Source: Trichocoleus sp. (GTDB lineage: Bacteria; Cyanobacteriota; Cyanobacteriia; Elainellales; Elainellaceae). From it: a stretch of 64,000 nucleotides of DNA. The DNA is taken from assembly GCA_036702865.1 (NCBI GenBank), contig DATNQD010000027.1, positions 62,001 to 126,000 of the forward strand. The letters are read 5' to 3'. Shown piece by piece: positions 26,313 to 35,132 of this stretch. The notes beneath the pieces were generated by a model. The model was not told the origin of the DNA. It saw only the letters and a program-made list of their open reading frames with translations, and searched no databases. Numbering within the stretch: the stretch's first letter is position 1; every line of letters starts with the position of its first letter. Made by a program: the position numbers and the translations under genes.

Positions 26313-27425
26313 ATGGCAATTATTTCCTCAAAACAACCTTCCCCCGAATCTGACCCCACACCCCTCAAGACAAGACGGGGTAAGTTTGCCACGGCGATCG
26401 ACGAAACTGGGCTACTAGAGCCAGATGCCGCACCTGAAGAACATGGTAAGCAAGAGGAAACGCTGCGTCCGCAACGCCTCGCAGACTATACCGGACAAAA
26501 GGCACTGAAAGAAGTGCTGGAAATTGCCATTCAAGCCGCGCAAGCTCGCCAGGAGTCACTGGATCACCTGCTGCTTTATGGTCCACCCGGATTGGGCAAA
26601 ACCACAATGTCGCTGATTCTCGCAGCCGAGATGAACGTGGAGTGCAAAATCACGACTGCCCCAGCCCTCGAACGCCCCAGAGATATTGCTGGGCTGCTTG
26701 TTACTCTCAAACCTGGCGATATTCTGTTCATTGACGAAATTCATCGTCTGCCTAGAGTCACCGAGGAAATTCTATATCCAGCCATGGAAGATTTCCGACT
26801 AGATGTGACCATCGGCAAAGGGCAGAGTGCCCGAATGAAAAGCATTCCCCTGCATCGGTTCACCCTGATTGGCGCAACCACCCGCGTCGGAGCCTTAAGT
26901 TCACCCTTGCGCGATCGATTTGGCATTATTCAGCGCCTGCAATTCTACGAACTCGACGAACTGGCTGCGATCGTCCTCCGCACCGCTCAAATTCTCAATT
27001 CTCCCATTCATGAATCAGGAGCCGTTGAAATTGCCCGTCGCGCCAGAGGCACACCCCGGATTGCAATTCGGCTGCTGCGCCGCGTCCGTGATTTTGTTGA
27101 AGTCAAAGCCAAAGGTTCCACGATTACCGAAACGATCGCTGCTGATGCGCTAGAACTCTTCAAGGTTGATCCTTGTGGGCTGGACTTAACCGATCGCCGC
27201 CTGCTCACTGTCATGATCGAAAACTTTGGCGGTCGTCCTGTCGGGCTGGATACGCTTGCGGCTGCTACCGGAGAAGATGCCCAGACGATCGAAGAAGTCT
27301 ACGAACCCTATCTCTTACAAATTGGCTACCTCCAGCGCACTTCTAGAGGACGAATCCCGACGATCGCTGCCTGGAAGCATATGGGCTATGAGCCGCCGAG
27401 TAATCAGTTAGCGCTGTTGCGATAA
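26313..27425 (+). CDS. ruvB: Holliday junction branch-migration ATPase RuvB
   Basis: This 370-residue AAA+ protein has Walker [10 protein letters not shown] at 90-98, Walker [10 protein letters not shown] near 136 and sensor region [20 protein letters not shown] near 184. A winged-helix C-terminus ([33 protein letters not shown]) ends the protein. RuvB drives branch migration with RuvA during recombinational repair. The roughly 45-residue N-terminal extension before [12 protein letters not shown] is longer than in E. coli and usual in cyanobacteria. No ruvA or ruvC is adjacent. Confidence 0.96.
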   Translation: MAIISSKQPSPESDPTPLKTRRGKFATAIDETGLLEPDAAPEEHGKQEETLRPQRLADYTGQKALKEVLEIAIQAAQARQESLDHLLLYGPPGLGKTTMSLILAAEMNVECKITTAPALERPRDIAGLLVTLKPGDILFIDEIHRLPRVTEEILYPAMEDFRLDVTIGKGQSARMKSIPLHRFTLIGATTRVGALSSPLRDRFGIIQRLQFYELDELAAIVLRTAQILNSPIHESGAVEIARRARGTPRIAIRLLRRVRDFVEVKAKGSTITETIAADALELFKVDPCGLDLTDRRLLTVMIENFGGRPVGLDTLAAATGEDAQTIEEVYEPYLLQIGYLQRTSRGRIPTIAAWKHMGYEPPSNQLALLR

Positions 27426-27507
27426 GGAGAGAACGCGGAAACGCGAGGAAGGCACAGGGGATTGTTACAAGTTGTCACAAATCCAGATTCCTGTCATGAT
27501 CAGCACT

Positions 27508-28317
27508 ATGCGAAACCTGATCCTGTCTCTCATCCTCACGATCGTCCTCTGGTTTGGTACCCTCTCTCCTGCCCAAGCCCGACCCCTGCCGATTCTTCTC
27601 ACCTCCCCTGATCCTCAAGCGCTCGCTGATCTTAAAAACAAAGCCTTCACTGCAACGAATGACGGTGACTTTGCTGCCGCAGAGCGTTTCTGGACAGACC
27701 TGCTGGAGCAGTTGCCCAATGAGCCTGCCGTTTGGAGCAATCGCGGTAATGCCAGAGTCAGCCAGAATAAGTTGGAAGCAGCGCTCGAGGATTATGACCG
27801 AGCGATCGAACTCGCTCCGGATGCGCCTGATCCTTATTTGAATCGAGGCACTGCACTGGAAGGATTGGCACGGTGGGACGAAGCCATTACTGATTACAAT
27901 CGAGTGTTGGAGCTTGACCCAAACGATCCGGCAGCTTATAACAATCGCGGCAATGCTGAAGCCGGACAGGGTCAGTGGGAGCAAGCGGTTACAGACTACA
28001 AAACGGCTGCTGATCTGGTTCCCGACTATGCCTTTGCCCGTGCCAACTATGCGATTGCCCTCTATCAGGTGGGACAAACGGATGAAGCAATTCGGACAAT
28101 GCGAAATCTGGTTCGGAAATATCCCCAGTTTGCAGATATGCGAGCCGCTTTAACTGCTGCGTTGTGGGTGGAAGGCAAGCGAGGAGAGGCAGAGAGCCAT
28201 TGGGTTGCTGCAATGGGGTTGGACAAACGCTACAAAGATCTGGAATGGGTCGCTCATACGCGCCGCTGGTCGCCTGCCATGGTGTCAGCCCTGGAGAAAT
28301 TCCTTAAGCTGCAATAG
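27508..28317 (+). CDS. Secreted or lumenal TPR-repeat protein
   Basis: From the ATG at 27508 this is a 269-residue protein with a signal peptide (MRNLILSLILTIVLWFG, cut near AQA). Four to five tetratricopeptide repeats cover the rest, e.g. AVWSNRGNARVSQNKLEAALEDY and AAYNNRGNAEAGQGQWEQAV. TPR arrays bind protein partners, so a role in assembly in the thylakoid lumen or periplasm is likely. In-frame alternatives are an ATG at 27496 and a TTG at 27472. The closest start gives the best signal-peptide geometry. Confidence 0.85.
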   Translation: MRNLILSLILTIVLWFGTLSPAQARPLPILLTSPDPQALADLKNKAFTATNDGDFAAAERFWTDLLEQLPNEPAVWSNRGNARVSQNKLEAALEDYDRAIELAPDAPDPYLNRGTALEGLARWDEAITDYNRVLELDPNDPAAYNNRGNAEAGQGQWEQAVTDYKTAADLVPDYAFARANYAIALYQVGQTDEAIRTMRNLVRKYPQFADMRAALTAALWVEGKRGEAESHWVAAMGLDKRYKDLEWVAHTRRWSPAMVSALEKFLKLQ

Positions 28318-28529
28318 ATTAATTGCTATTATCCCCGTAAACTAACGTATTCCCGTAATTTGAGCCAAAACAGCAAAAAATTCCTGACACCAAATTCCTG
28401 ACACTAATTAGTATCTGTGTAAGGATTAGATGAACCTCATGTAAAAAAAGAGTGTTGCAGATTGTTCAGCAAGACTCCCTAATTTTTTACAGGTTGGTAC
28501 GATCGAGACAGAACCTGAGTGGTACCGAG

Positions 28530-28772
28530 ATGCTAATTTGCCTATTATCGCTATACCTCACAGTTGCTTCCGTGGTTTTCCTGGTTCTGCTAGGAACATT
28601 CCTAACAGATCACACGACGCCCAAAACCGATTGTTTATCCTGGGCAGTTGTTTGTTTCGGTTCGCTGTTTTGGTGCTTCACTGTTCCACTATCGATGCTT
28701 GAAATCTCGCGTAGATTGCTAGGAAGACAACTGCTGCATCGGCAAGATATCCTGCGGGGAACTTGGAGCTAA
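28530..28772 (+). CDS. Small two-helix membrane protein, cyanobacterial type
   Basis: From the ATG at 28530 this is an 80-residue protein with two hydrophobic helices: ICLLSLYLTVASVVFLVLLG at about 3-22 and LSWAVVCFGSLFWCFTVPLS at about 35-54. A basic tail follows (RRLLGRQLLHRQ). The LSWAVV-FGSLFW-VPLS pattern recurs in short cyanobacterial membrane proteins of unknown function. The frame is open from 28452, but that extension is polar and would precede the first helix. Confidence 0.62.
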   Translation: MLICLLSLYLTVASVVFLVLLGTFLTDHTTPKTDCLSWAVVCFGSLFWCFTVPLSMLEISRRLLGRQLLHRQDILRGTWS

Positions 28773-28901
28773 TTCGCCCATTCGCTTTGGATTTACTGGA
28801 ATTACATCCTGCTTCATAATCGCTTTACATCTCTTCTATCGGTCACTCCCTAGAATGGTGGGGACAAGATTCCCTGTAGCACCAGCCATTTAACCGGAGC
28901 G

Positions 28902-29063
28902 ATGCATGAAGATTACGGCTTTTTCTCTCGTTTGAAGCTTCGAGATTCAGAATCGACTTCTATTCCGGTGTGGGTAAGTCGTATGGGTCTTACCTGGCTT
29001 TATACTCTGTTGAAGCAGCTTCTTTTAATATTGATGAAGTTCAAGCGAACGAAGGGTTCGTGA
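28902..29063 (+). CDS. Possible 53-residue ORF
   Basis: A short frame begins at the ATG at 28902 and ends at TGA 29061-29063. GGAG lies only two bases upstream. The product has a polar N-terminus, a hydrophobic run MGLTWLYTLLKQLLLILMKF and a basic end KRTKG, like a single-pass membrane peptide. It fills an otherwise empty 300-bp gap. Evidence is limited to frame, composition and a marginal ribosome binding site. Confidence 0.25.
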   Translation: MHEDYGFFSRLKLRDSESTSIPVWVSRMGLTWLYTLLKQLLLILMKFKRTKGS

Positions 29064-29073
29064 ATTCAGCGAA

Positions 29074-29895
29074 TTATTCAATCAATCCGTCGAGCAACTG
29101 CTGTATTTCTGCTGGTGTCAACTGCTCAACGTTTGCAATGACAATCGCGGCTCCTGCTTCCAGCAAAGTTTGGCTGTAGGAGGTGGCATAGTCGATCGAG
29201 TCTTGGGTATGAGGGGGTAACACGCCAACCCCAATCCAGGTGCGATCGGGTTGATGGGCTTGTGCTTGCTCGACAGTGTACATATCTGCAACGGTGTCCC
29301 CCACATAGAAAATGGGTAAGTTCGGCGGCAGTTGATCGCGGGTTTCCAGTTGTTGAACGACGGTCAGCAGCCCAGTTGGGTCTGGTTTTCCGGGGGCATC
29401 TTCCATTGCGATTAGGATTGGTGCATCCAGTCCCAGTCGTTTTTGCAGCACATAACTGGCTGAACCTCGCGTCGCTCCACTAAAAAATCCCCAGGAAATG
29501 TTAGCTTGCGTTAATCCTTCTAGATAGGCGGACTGGAGCAGAAGCGGCTCTCCGCAGATATAGCCATTCCAGTTGGTGGGGTCTGTGCCACGATAGCGGC
29601 TCTGGAAGAAAGCAACCAGCGTGTCGTAGTCAAGCGCAAGAGATAATCGATCGCTGCCCTGCGTTTCAAAATAGCGATAGACCAGTTCCTGTGAGGCTTC
29701 CCAGTCATTGTTCCAGGTGCCTTCTGACTTGAGGGCATCAATGTCTGCTTGCGTGGGACGATATGCGCCTTGCGTAAATTGCTCTACGGTATCTGCCAGC
29801 GCCCGCCGATAAGAGCCGCCTACATCTCGAATGACCCCATCAATATCAAACACGACAATCGCCAAAGGTGCGATCGGATTAATTTCTGCTGCCAA
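29074..29895 (-). CDS. HAD-superfamily hydrolase (TIGR01548 type)
   Basis: This 273-residue protein has HAD motif I FDIDGVIRD at 16-24 with the nucleophile and general acid Asp. The motif II-like segment FFSGATRGSASYVL lies near 137. Lys in EDAPGKPDP and acidic motif IV YVGDTVADMYT complete the active site. The length and sequence fit the TIGR01548 group of HAD phosphatases, whose substrate is unknown. GTWNNDWEAS is a conserved cap-domain stretch. Confidence 0.88.
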   Translation of the reverse strand: MAAEINPIAPLAIVVFDIDGVIRDVGGSYRRALADTVEQFTQGAYRPTQADIDALKSEGTWNNDWEASQELVYRYFETQGSDRLSLALDYDTLVAFFQSRYRGTDPTNWNGYICGEPLLLQSAYLEGLTQANISWGFFSGATRGSASYVLQKRLGLDAPILIAMEDAPGKPDPTGLLTVVQQLETRDQLPPNLPIFYVGDTVADMYTVEQAQAHQPDRTWIGVGVLPPHTQDSIDYATSYSQTLLEAGAAIVIANVEQLTPAEIQQLLDGLIE

Positions 29896-30028
29896 GGGTG
29901 TTCCTACCTCCGCTAAACTATCCTGCTACTCCCTTTTGCCGCTCAGCTTGAATTGAGATTGGCAATCCTGGGAACTCGTAGATTAACATAGAGGATTGTA
30001 GAAGTTATGGGAACAGCCAAATTGTTCT

Positions 30029-30338
30029 GGAGGTGTTTTTGTCCAAGTTTATTCTTAAGGTTCTTTGGTTAGACCAAAACGTTGCCCTTGCAGTTGATCA
30101 AGTGGTCGGTAAGGGAACAAGCCCTCTGACGTCTTACTTTTTCTGGCCCCGGAATGATGCCTGGGAACAGTTAAAAGGCGAGCTAGAGTCGAAGCATTGG
30201 ATTTCTGAACCTGACCGAATTGAGTTGCTCAACAAGGCAACCGAAGTGATTAACTACTGGCAAGAGGAAGGTAAGCGTTTACCTCTAGCCGAGGCTCAGG
30301 GGAAATTTCCTGATGTTGTATTCACGGGTAGTACCTGA
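30029..30338 (+). CDS. Plastid-specific ribosomal protein 3 homologue (PSRP-3/Ycf65)
   Basis: This protein of about 99 residues is typical of PSRP-3/Ycf65: [41 protein letters not shown] and EATEVINYW-like segments. It is a small-subunit ribosomal protein shared by cyanobacteria and plastids. The coding start is probably the TTG at 30039, because GGAGG at 30029-30033 lies five bases before it and it gives the family N-terminus (M)SKFILKV. A GTG at 30033 overlaps that GGAGG and is less likely. The feature range includes the ribosome binding site. Confidence 0.93.
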
Positions 30339-30537
30339 TCTGTCAGAATCTTTTGATTCACGATTCTTGCAAATGGGTTATTGGGGGCGATCGACTGCCC
30401 CTAATTTCTTGGCAATTTGGCAAGCCCAAGCAAGTCAGGATGACTTCAAGCAACTGCTGTCTATCGTCAACCCCCTGCTACCTGCTATAAAAAAAAGTGG
30501 GTTAAGCTAGGCTGACCAAGCCAATTTTACAAAGTCG

Positions 30538-31179
30538 ATGAGCGACAAGTTTTTTGAGCTACTTTCTGCTTTCTCCAACATCTACAGCGGTTGGATTCTC
30601 TGGAATCTGTTTCTGGCTTTCATTCCGCTTGGGTTGAGCTTTGTCCTGTTTCGCCGTAAAACTGCGGTTCGCCCGATCTGGTGGTGGGTCTTGCTGGTGG
30701 TGTTTATTGCCTTCCTGCCCAACGCCCCTTACATGTTGACGGATGTGATTCATCTCATTCGTGGAATTCGGGCAGGCTATTCTGGGTGGGTAATTGCCTT
30801 AATCTTTATTCCGCTGCACGTCACCGCAATTTTGGCTGGCTTTGAAGCCTATGTCATTTCCTTGATTAACCAGGGAAGCTATTTGAAACGGCATGGCGCA
30901 GAAAAGTGGGTTTTGAAAGCCGAACTGCTGGTTCATGCGCTTTGTGCAGTAGGCATTTACATCGGCAGATTTCGCCGCTTCAACAGTTGGGATCTGGTGT
31001 CCTCACCGACTGATGTCGTGTTGACCACGATGGACGACCTCACTAGCAAACGTCCGATCGCCGTGATAGTTCTTACTTTCATTGTCCTGACGGTTACCTA
31101 CTGGATTCTGAAGCAGATTACGCTTGGTATTTATCTACGGATTCGCTATGCCAAGCAAGGAAAAGATGTGATGGAATAG
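30538..31179 (+). CDS. DUF1361 membrane protein
   Basis: This 213-residue protein has about six membrane segments. It matches DUF1361: IYSGWILWNLFLAFIPLGLS near the start and FLPNAPYMLTDVIHL at about 58-72, the conserved Pro-Asn-Ala-Pro-Tyr motif. GIYIGRFRRFNSWD near 138 is also conserved. The function is unknown. It stands alone between the PSRP-3 gene and the convergent dus gene, whose 3' end is 11 bp away. Confidence 0.88.
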   Translation: MSDKFFELLSAFSNIYSGWILWNLFLAFIPLGLSFVLFRRKTAVRPIWWWVLLVVFIAFLPNAPYMLTDVIHLIRGIRAGYSGWVIALIFIPLHVTAILAGFEAYVISLINQGSYLKRHGAEKWVLKAELLVHALCAVGIYIGRFRRFNSWDLVSSPTDVVLTTMDDLTSKRPIAVIVLTFIVLTVTYWILKQITLGIYLRIRYAKQGKDVME

Positions 31180-31190
31180 CTGGGAACGCT

Positions 31191-32261
31191 CTATCCCTGA
31201 CCGACTTGTACCAGTTCTAGTTCTTCTGTGTCTGCTGTTTCCCAGACTGGCAGACTCGCGAGTTGTTCGATCGCCCGATCAATCAGCGCAAATCCCTGTT
31301 CTGCGGTTTCAATTACTGCCAGCTTGCCGCGCAGATCGGCTGCATTCAAGAAGCCTTTGGCATACCAGGTCATGTGTTTCCGCGCCTGCCGGATACCGCG
31401 ATCGCCTTTGTATTCCCACAGCATTTGCAGATGATCTCTGGCACATTGTAGTCGTTCGATCGGCGTAGGCGGAGTGCGGAGTTCCCCCGTTTTCAAGAAA
31501 TAATCGACTTCACCCACCAAGAAGGGATAGCCCAACGTGCCGCGCGAGCACATCACCCCATCAGCTCCCGTCATTTCCAGGCAGCGCACCGCCGCATCGA
31601 CAGAGAAAATATCGCCATTGGCAATCAGCGGAATGGACAAAACTTCTTTGACTTTAGCAATCCATTCCCACCGCGCTGAGCCATTGTAGCCCTGGGCGCG
31701 AGTCCGACCGTGCAGTGTGAGCATTTGTGCCCCGGCATCTTGCATCCGTTGAGCAAATTCGATCGCATTGATTTCGCTTTCATTCCAGCCAATTCGCGTT
31801 TTGACCGTGACGGGAACCTTGACGGCTTGTACCACCGATCGGACAATTTGTTCTGCGAGTTCAGGCTGACGTAACAGCGAGGAGCCGCCACCGTTTTTGG
31901 TGATCTTGTTCACCGGGCAGCCCATGTTGATGTCGATCGTATCTGCACCTTCATCAACGGCTTTCTGAGCAGCTTCTGCCAAAAAATCTGGACGACAATC
32001 AAATAGCTGAATGCTGATTGGTCGCTCATTTGGGTCAATTTCCATGATCTTGGGCAGTTGCTTCACATAGTGCAAGCCCGTCGCGTTGACCATTTCGGTA
32101 TACATCATGGAATCCGGCGCATAGCGGCGCACCAGCCGCCGAAATACCAGATCTGTCACGCCAGATAGCGGCGATTGCAACACGCGACTATTGACTTCAA
32201 AGTGACCAATTTTGAGCGGTGTAGAGAGCTTTGCCTTCAGGCTGGGAGACAGCGTAACCAT
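31191..32261 (-). CDS. tRNA-dihydrouridine synthase (Dus family)
   Basis: This 356-residue FMN-dependent TIM barrel has LQSPLSGVTDLVFRRLVRRY near 28 and DINMGCPVNKITKNGGGSSLL near 110 with the catalytic Cys. VKTRIGWNE near 153, HGRTRAQGYNGSARWEWI near 184 and a C-terminal helical domain complete it. It reduces uridines in the tRNA D-loop. Family assignment between DusA, DusB and DusC is not made, although the sequence is DusB-like. Confidence 0.92.
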   Translation of the reverse strand: MVTLSPSLKAKLSTPLKIGHFEVNSRVLQSPLSGVTDLVFRRLVRRYAPDSMMYTEMVNATGLHYVKQLPKIMEIDPNERPISIQLFDCRPDFLAEAAQKAVDEGADTIDINMGCPVNKITKNGGGSSLLRQPELAEQIVRSVVQAVKVPVTVKTRIGWNESEINAIEFAQRMQDAGAQMLTLHGRTRAQGYNGSARWEWIAKVKEVLSIPLIANGDIFSVDAAVRCLEMTGADGVMCSRGTLGYPFLVGEVDYFLKTGELRTPPTPIERLQCARDHLQMLWEYKGDRGIRQARKHMTWYAKGFLNAADLRGKLAVIETAEQGFALIDRAIEQLASLPVWETADTEELELVQVGQG

Positions 32262-32404
32262 GAGGAGTGAACCGGAAACGATCGCTTTCCCATTCTATAG
32301 CAGGTGGTAAGGGGTAAGGGGCAGAAGGGTAAACGGTAAGTTGAGTTCTGTGGTTGATCAGGAGCAGCTTTGAGCCATTCAGTTTTGCTGAACCAGTCGA
32401 TCTT

Positions 32405-33070
32405 CTACATGCGATCGAGCTTGACCCCGTTGATTGTATTGCCAATATCACTGATTGTTTCCTGAATGCCTCTTTCCTTGCGTTCGCTGTAGCGATCGGT
32501 TAAGTAATCAACTTTGTGGCGCAGCAGTAGCGTGAATTTGTAGAGTTCTTCCATTACATCAACGACTCGATCGCGGTAAGACGATTCTTTCATCGTGCCG
32601 TCTTCGTTAAATTCTTGATAGGCTTTTGCGACCGAAGACTGATTGGGGATTGTAAACATTCGCATCCAGCGCCCGAGTAGCCGCATTGTATTAACCGCAT
32701 TAAAAGACTGTGAGCCACCACTCACCTGCATTACGGCTAAGGTTCTACCTTGCGTTGGTCTGACTGCGCCGATACTCAAAGGAATCCAGTCCAATTGATT
32801 TTTCAAAATGCCTGTAATTTGACCGTGCATCTCTGGACTCGACCACACCTGACCTTCCGACCATTCGCTTAAGGTACGGAGTTCCTGCACCTTTGGATGA
32901 GTATCAGGAACGCTGCCATAGAGCGGTAGCTCTCGCGGATCAAAAAACTTCACTTCTGCACCAAAAGTTTGCATAATCCGAGCTGCTTCTTCTGCCAACA
33001 ATCGGCTGTAGGAGCGATCGCGTAAGGAACCGTACAGAAATAAAATTCGAGGCGGATGATTAAACGTCAT
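32405..33070 (-). CDS. arsH: ArsH, NADPH-dependent FMN reductase of arsenic resistance
   Basis: This 221-residue flavodoxin-like protein has [22 protein letters not shown] near 10 (FMN phosphate loop) and ELPLYG near 47. [26 protein letters not shown] near 68, [17 protein letters not shown] and [21 protein letters not shown] follow, all typical of ArsH. ArsH oxidises trivalent organoarsenicals and in cyanobacteria also reduces quinones or metals. It is the third gene of the acr3-arsC-arsH unit, 56 bp after arsC. Confidence 0.93.
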   Translation of the reverse strand: MTFNHPPRILFLYGSLRDRSYSRLLAEEAARIMQTFGAEVKFFDPRELPLYGSVPDTHPKVQELRTLSEWSEGQVWSSPEMHGQITGILKNQLDWIPLSIGAVRPTQGRTLAVMQVSGGSQSFNAVNTMRLLGRWMRMFTIPNQSSVAKAYQEFNEDGTMKESSYRDRVVDVMEELYKFTLLLRHKVDYLTDRYSERKERGIQETISDIGNTINGVKLDRM

Positions 33071-33126
33071 GAGCCAGGATTGAGCCGTTTTCGGTTGGAT
33101 ATGAATTGTTCTATGAAGCGATAGTT

Positions 33127-33546
33127 TTATTGAATTTGGGCAGATTCGAGAGATGCAATTAAGCGCGCTACCCGTTCTTTGATTTCATCTCGCACTCTAG
33201 GAAAGATTTCGGGTTGCTCTGCCGGATCATCCAACTGCCAGTCTTCAAAGACTTCTCGCGTCACCCATGCTGGCGGTAAATTGACACCGCAGCCACAGAG
33301 CGAAATAACTATATCAAAATCTTCAGGATTAAAGTCACTCAGGGCTTTTGAGGTTTGGCTGCTGATATCAATGCCGATCGCTTTCATCGTGTCGATTGCT
33401 TCTGGTCTAACTTGGCTGGCTTCAAGCCCGGAACTTGTGACCGTAATTTTGTCTGCACCGAGGTTTTTAGCAAACCCTTCTGCCATTTGCGATCGAGCCG
33501 AGTTTTTCTTACAAACATGACACGCTTCATTTTTTCTCACTCCCAT
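33127..33546 (-). CDS. arsC: Arsenate reductase ArsC (cyanobacterial LMW-PTPase-like type), N-terminus apparently frameshifted
   Basis: The body is a normal ArsC: P-loop CKKNSAR, then [26 protein letters not shown] with the resolving-cysteine pair, and [13 protein letters not shown]. The family N-terminus MKRVMFV is present in the DNA, but in another frame: ATG at 33530 has GGGAG nine bases upstream, yet that frame loses the active-site sequence after Val7. A four-base loss near 33509-33513 would explain this. The open frame instead starts at ATG 33546, overlapping the acr3 TAA (TAATG). It keeps Cys12 and the P-loop but replaces beta strand 1 with [10 protein letters not shown]. It may be functional, impaired or an assembly error. 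Confidence 0.85.
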   Translation of the reverse strand: MGVRKNEACHVCKKNSARSQMAEGFAKNLGADKITVTSSGLEASQVRPEAIDTMKAIGIDISSQTSKALSDFNPEDFDIVISLCGCGVNLPPAWVTREVFEDWQLDDPAEQPEIFPRVRDEIKERVARLIASLESAQIQ

Positions 33547-34697
33547 TAAGGACGGTAGTTCACCGAAATACAGCGAGGATCAGGCAGACTGGCTTTCTCT
33601 GGTTCGCGCGGAAACCAAAAGGCAGTCCGTTTGCAAACTTCCACCAGCAGCAGCATCGTTGGAACTTCAATCAGCACACCCACAACCGTTGCTAGAGCCG
33701 CACCAGAATTTAAGCCAAACAGAGTGACAGCTGTGGCAATTGCGACTTCAAAATGATTGCTGGCTCCAATTAAAGCGGCAGGTGCAGCATCTTCGTAGAC
33801 AAACTTCATTTTGAGAGCAGCAACATAGCCAATCAGAAAAATGAAATTTGTTTGAATGAACAGAGGAACGGCAATGAGCAAAATGTGAAATGGATTGTTA
33901 ACGATTAGTTCACCCTTAAAGGCAAACAGCAGAATCAAGGTAATGAGCATTGCAGTGATGGCAATCGGAGATAAATAGTTTAAGAATCGCCGCTCAAACC
34001 AGTCCTGTCCTTTGTGCTTCAAAATCCAATACCGAGAATAGATGCCTGCAATTAAGGGTAACCCAACGTAAATGAGAACCGAAAGAACGATCGTTTGCCA
34101 GGGTACAACCAGATCATTGGCTGCAAGTAACCACCGTCCCAGAGGTGCATAAAGAAACAGCATCGTTAGCGAGTTCACTGCAACCATCACAAGCGTATGC
34201 CCTTGATTGCTGTAAGACAGGTAGCCCCACATCAGCACCATTGCCGTACAGGGTGCAATGCCAAGCAGGATTGTCCCTGCAATATAAGAATTTGCGAGCG
34301 AGACTTCTGTACCACGAATGATCTCTGTGCCTGTTATGAAGGAACGAAACAGCCAACCTAAAAAGAACTGAGCGAAGATCACCATTGTGAACGGCTTGAT
34401 TAACCAATTTACAACAAGCGTCAAAATGACAGGTTTAGGAGTACGAACTATCTGAACTGCCTGTGTGAAATCAATTTTCACCATGATTGGATACATCATG
34501 AAGAACAGGCAAATGGCGATCGGAATCGACACCTGATGAACGCTCATTGCATCCAGCACCACCGCAACACCGGGAAACGATCGTCCTAATAGAATGCCAA
34601 TGCCAATACAGAGAAACACCCAAAGGGTCAGATATTGCTCAAAAAAGCTCAGCTTTCCTCCGGCTTGCACTGCCTGAGAAGGGGTGGGATGGCTCAT
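33546..34697 (-). CDS. acr3: ACR3 family arsenite efflux permease
   Basis: This 383-residue protein has about ten membrane segments. ACR3 features include [21 protein letters not shown] near the start and [27 protein letters not shown] with the conserved Cys near 160. [39 protein letters not shown] lies near 315. It exports As(III) produced by ArsC, which follows with a one-base overlap. Two palindromes upstream look like an ArsR operator, but no arsR is present. Confidence 0.94.
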   Translation of the reverse strand: MSHPTPSQAVQAGGKLSFFEQYLTLWVFLCIGIGILLGRSFPGVAVVLDAMSVHQVSIPIAICLFFMMYPIMVKIDFTQAVQIVRTPKPVILTLVVNWLIKPFTMVIFAQFFLGWLFRSFITGTEIIRGTEVSLANSYIAGTILLGIAPCTAMVLMWGYLSYSNQGHTLVMVAVNSLTMLFLYAPLGRWLLAANDLVVPWQTIVLSVLIYVGLPLIAGIYSRYWILKHKGQDWFERRFLNYLSPIAITAMLITLILLFAFKGELIVNNPFHILLIAVPLFIQTNFIFLIGYVAALKMKFVYEDAAPAALIGASNHFEVAIATAVTLFGLNSGAALATVVGVLIEVPTMLLLVEVCKRTAFWFPREPEKASLPDPRCISVNYRP

Positions 34698-34730
34698 CGT
34701 CGTTCCTTGCTCTTGTTATATCTAAAAATA

Positions 34731-34763
34731 TTGATACATCAAAAAAACTTGTTACGTCAAGTT
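34731..34763. promoter_or_regulatory. Candidate ArsR-type operator upstream of acr3
   Basis: Two inverted repeats lie 34-66 bp before the acr3 ATG: TTGAT-AC-ATCAA at 34731-34742 and AACTTG-TTACGT-CAAGTT at 34746-34763. ArsR/SmtB repressors bind imperfect inverted repeats with ATCAA- or TTGA-like arms, so this is a plausible arsenite-responsive operator. The assignment is inferential. Confidence 0.45.
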
Positions 34764-35132
34764 AATTGATCTTTTAATCAGTTCAGAATCCTGCCCGCTT
34801 GGCGCAGCTACTCCTGAAAAGAACGAACAGACGTGATCAAACTAAGTCAACGGTATTTGCTGTTAGTAGGTGCTTTCTGCATTAACTTAAGTTAGACCAA
34901 CTTTTTTTGAAATCGCTTCTTTCAATATGAATTTAATCGCTCTCCTCTCCTCAATAGAACTTTCATAAAAATCTCAAGCTGCCGGATCTGTTCATTTGTG
35001 ACCCCAGGCAGTACAGAACAAGGCATTAATGCCTGAAAGCCTCCTCAATTCCCCAGACTTGGAGACTTTGAAGAGGCAATTTATCCCTGAGTTCAGCAGT
35101 TCTGCAATACCAGATTTTTTATCCAGAGTGCT
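34764..35132. other. Intergenic region with speA-side hairpins
   Basis: No ORF is supported here. On the reverse strand, downstream of speA, a ten-pair imperfect stem lies at 35077-35068 with 35048-35039 (GCCTCTTCAA with TTGAGGAGGC). A 14-bp perfect palindrome AGGCATTAATGCCT follows at 35034-35021. Without a clear U-run this is only a weak terminator or RNA-processing candidate for speA. Confidence 0.4.

Noticed and set aside
30313-30510. 65-codon frame after PSRP-3
   Set aside because: It overlaps the PSRP-3 end and has no ribosome binding site or recognisable features.
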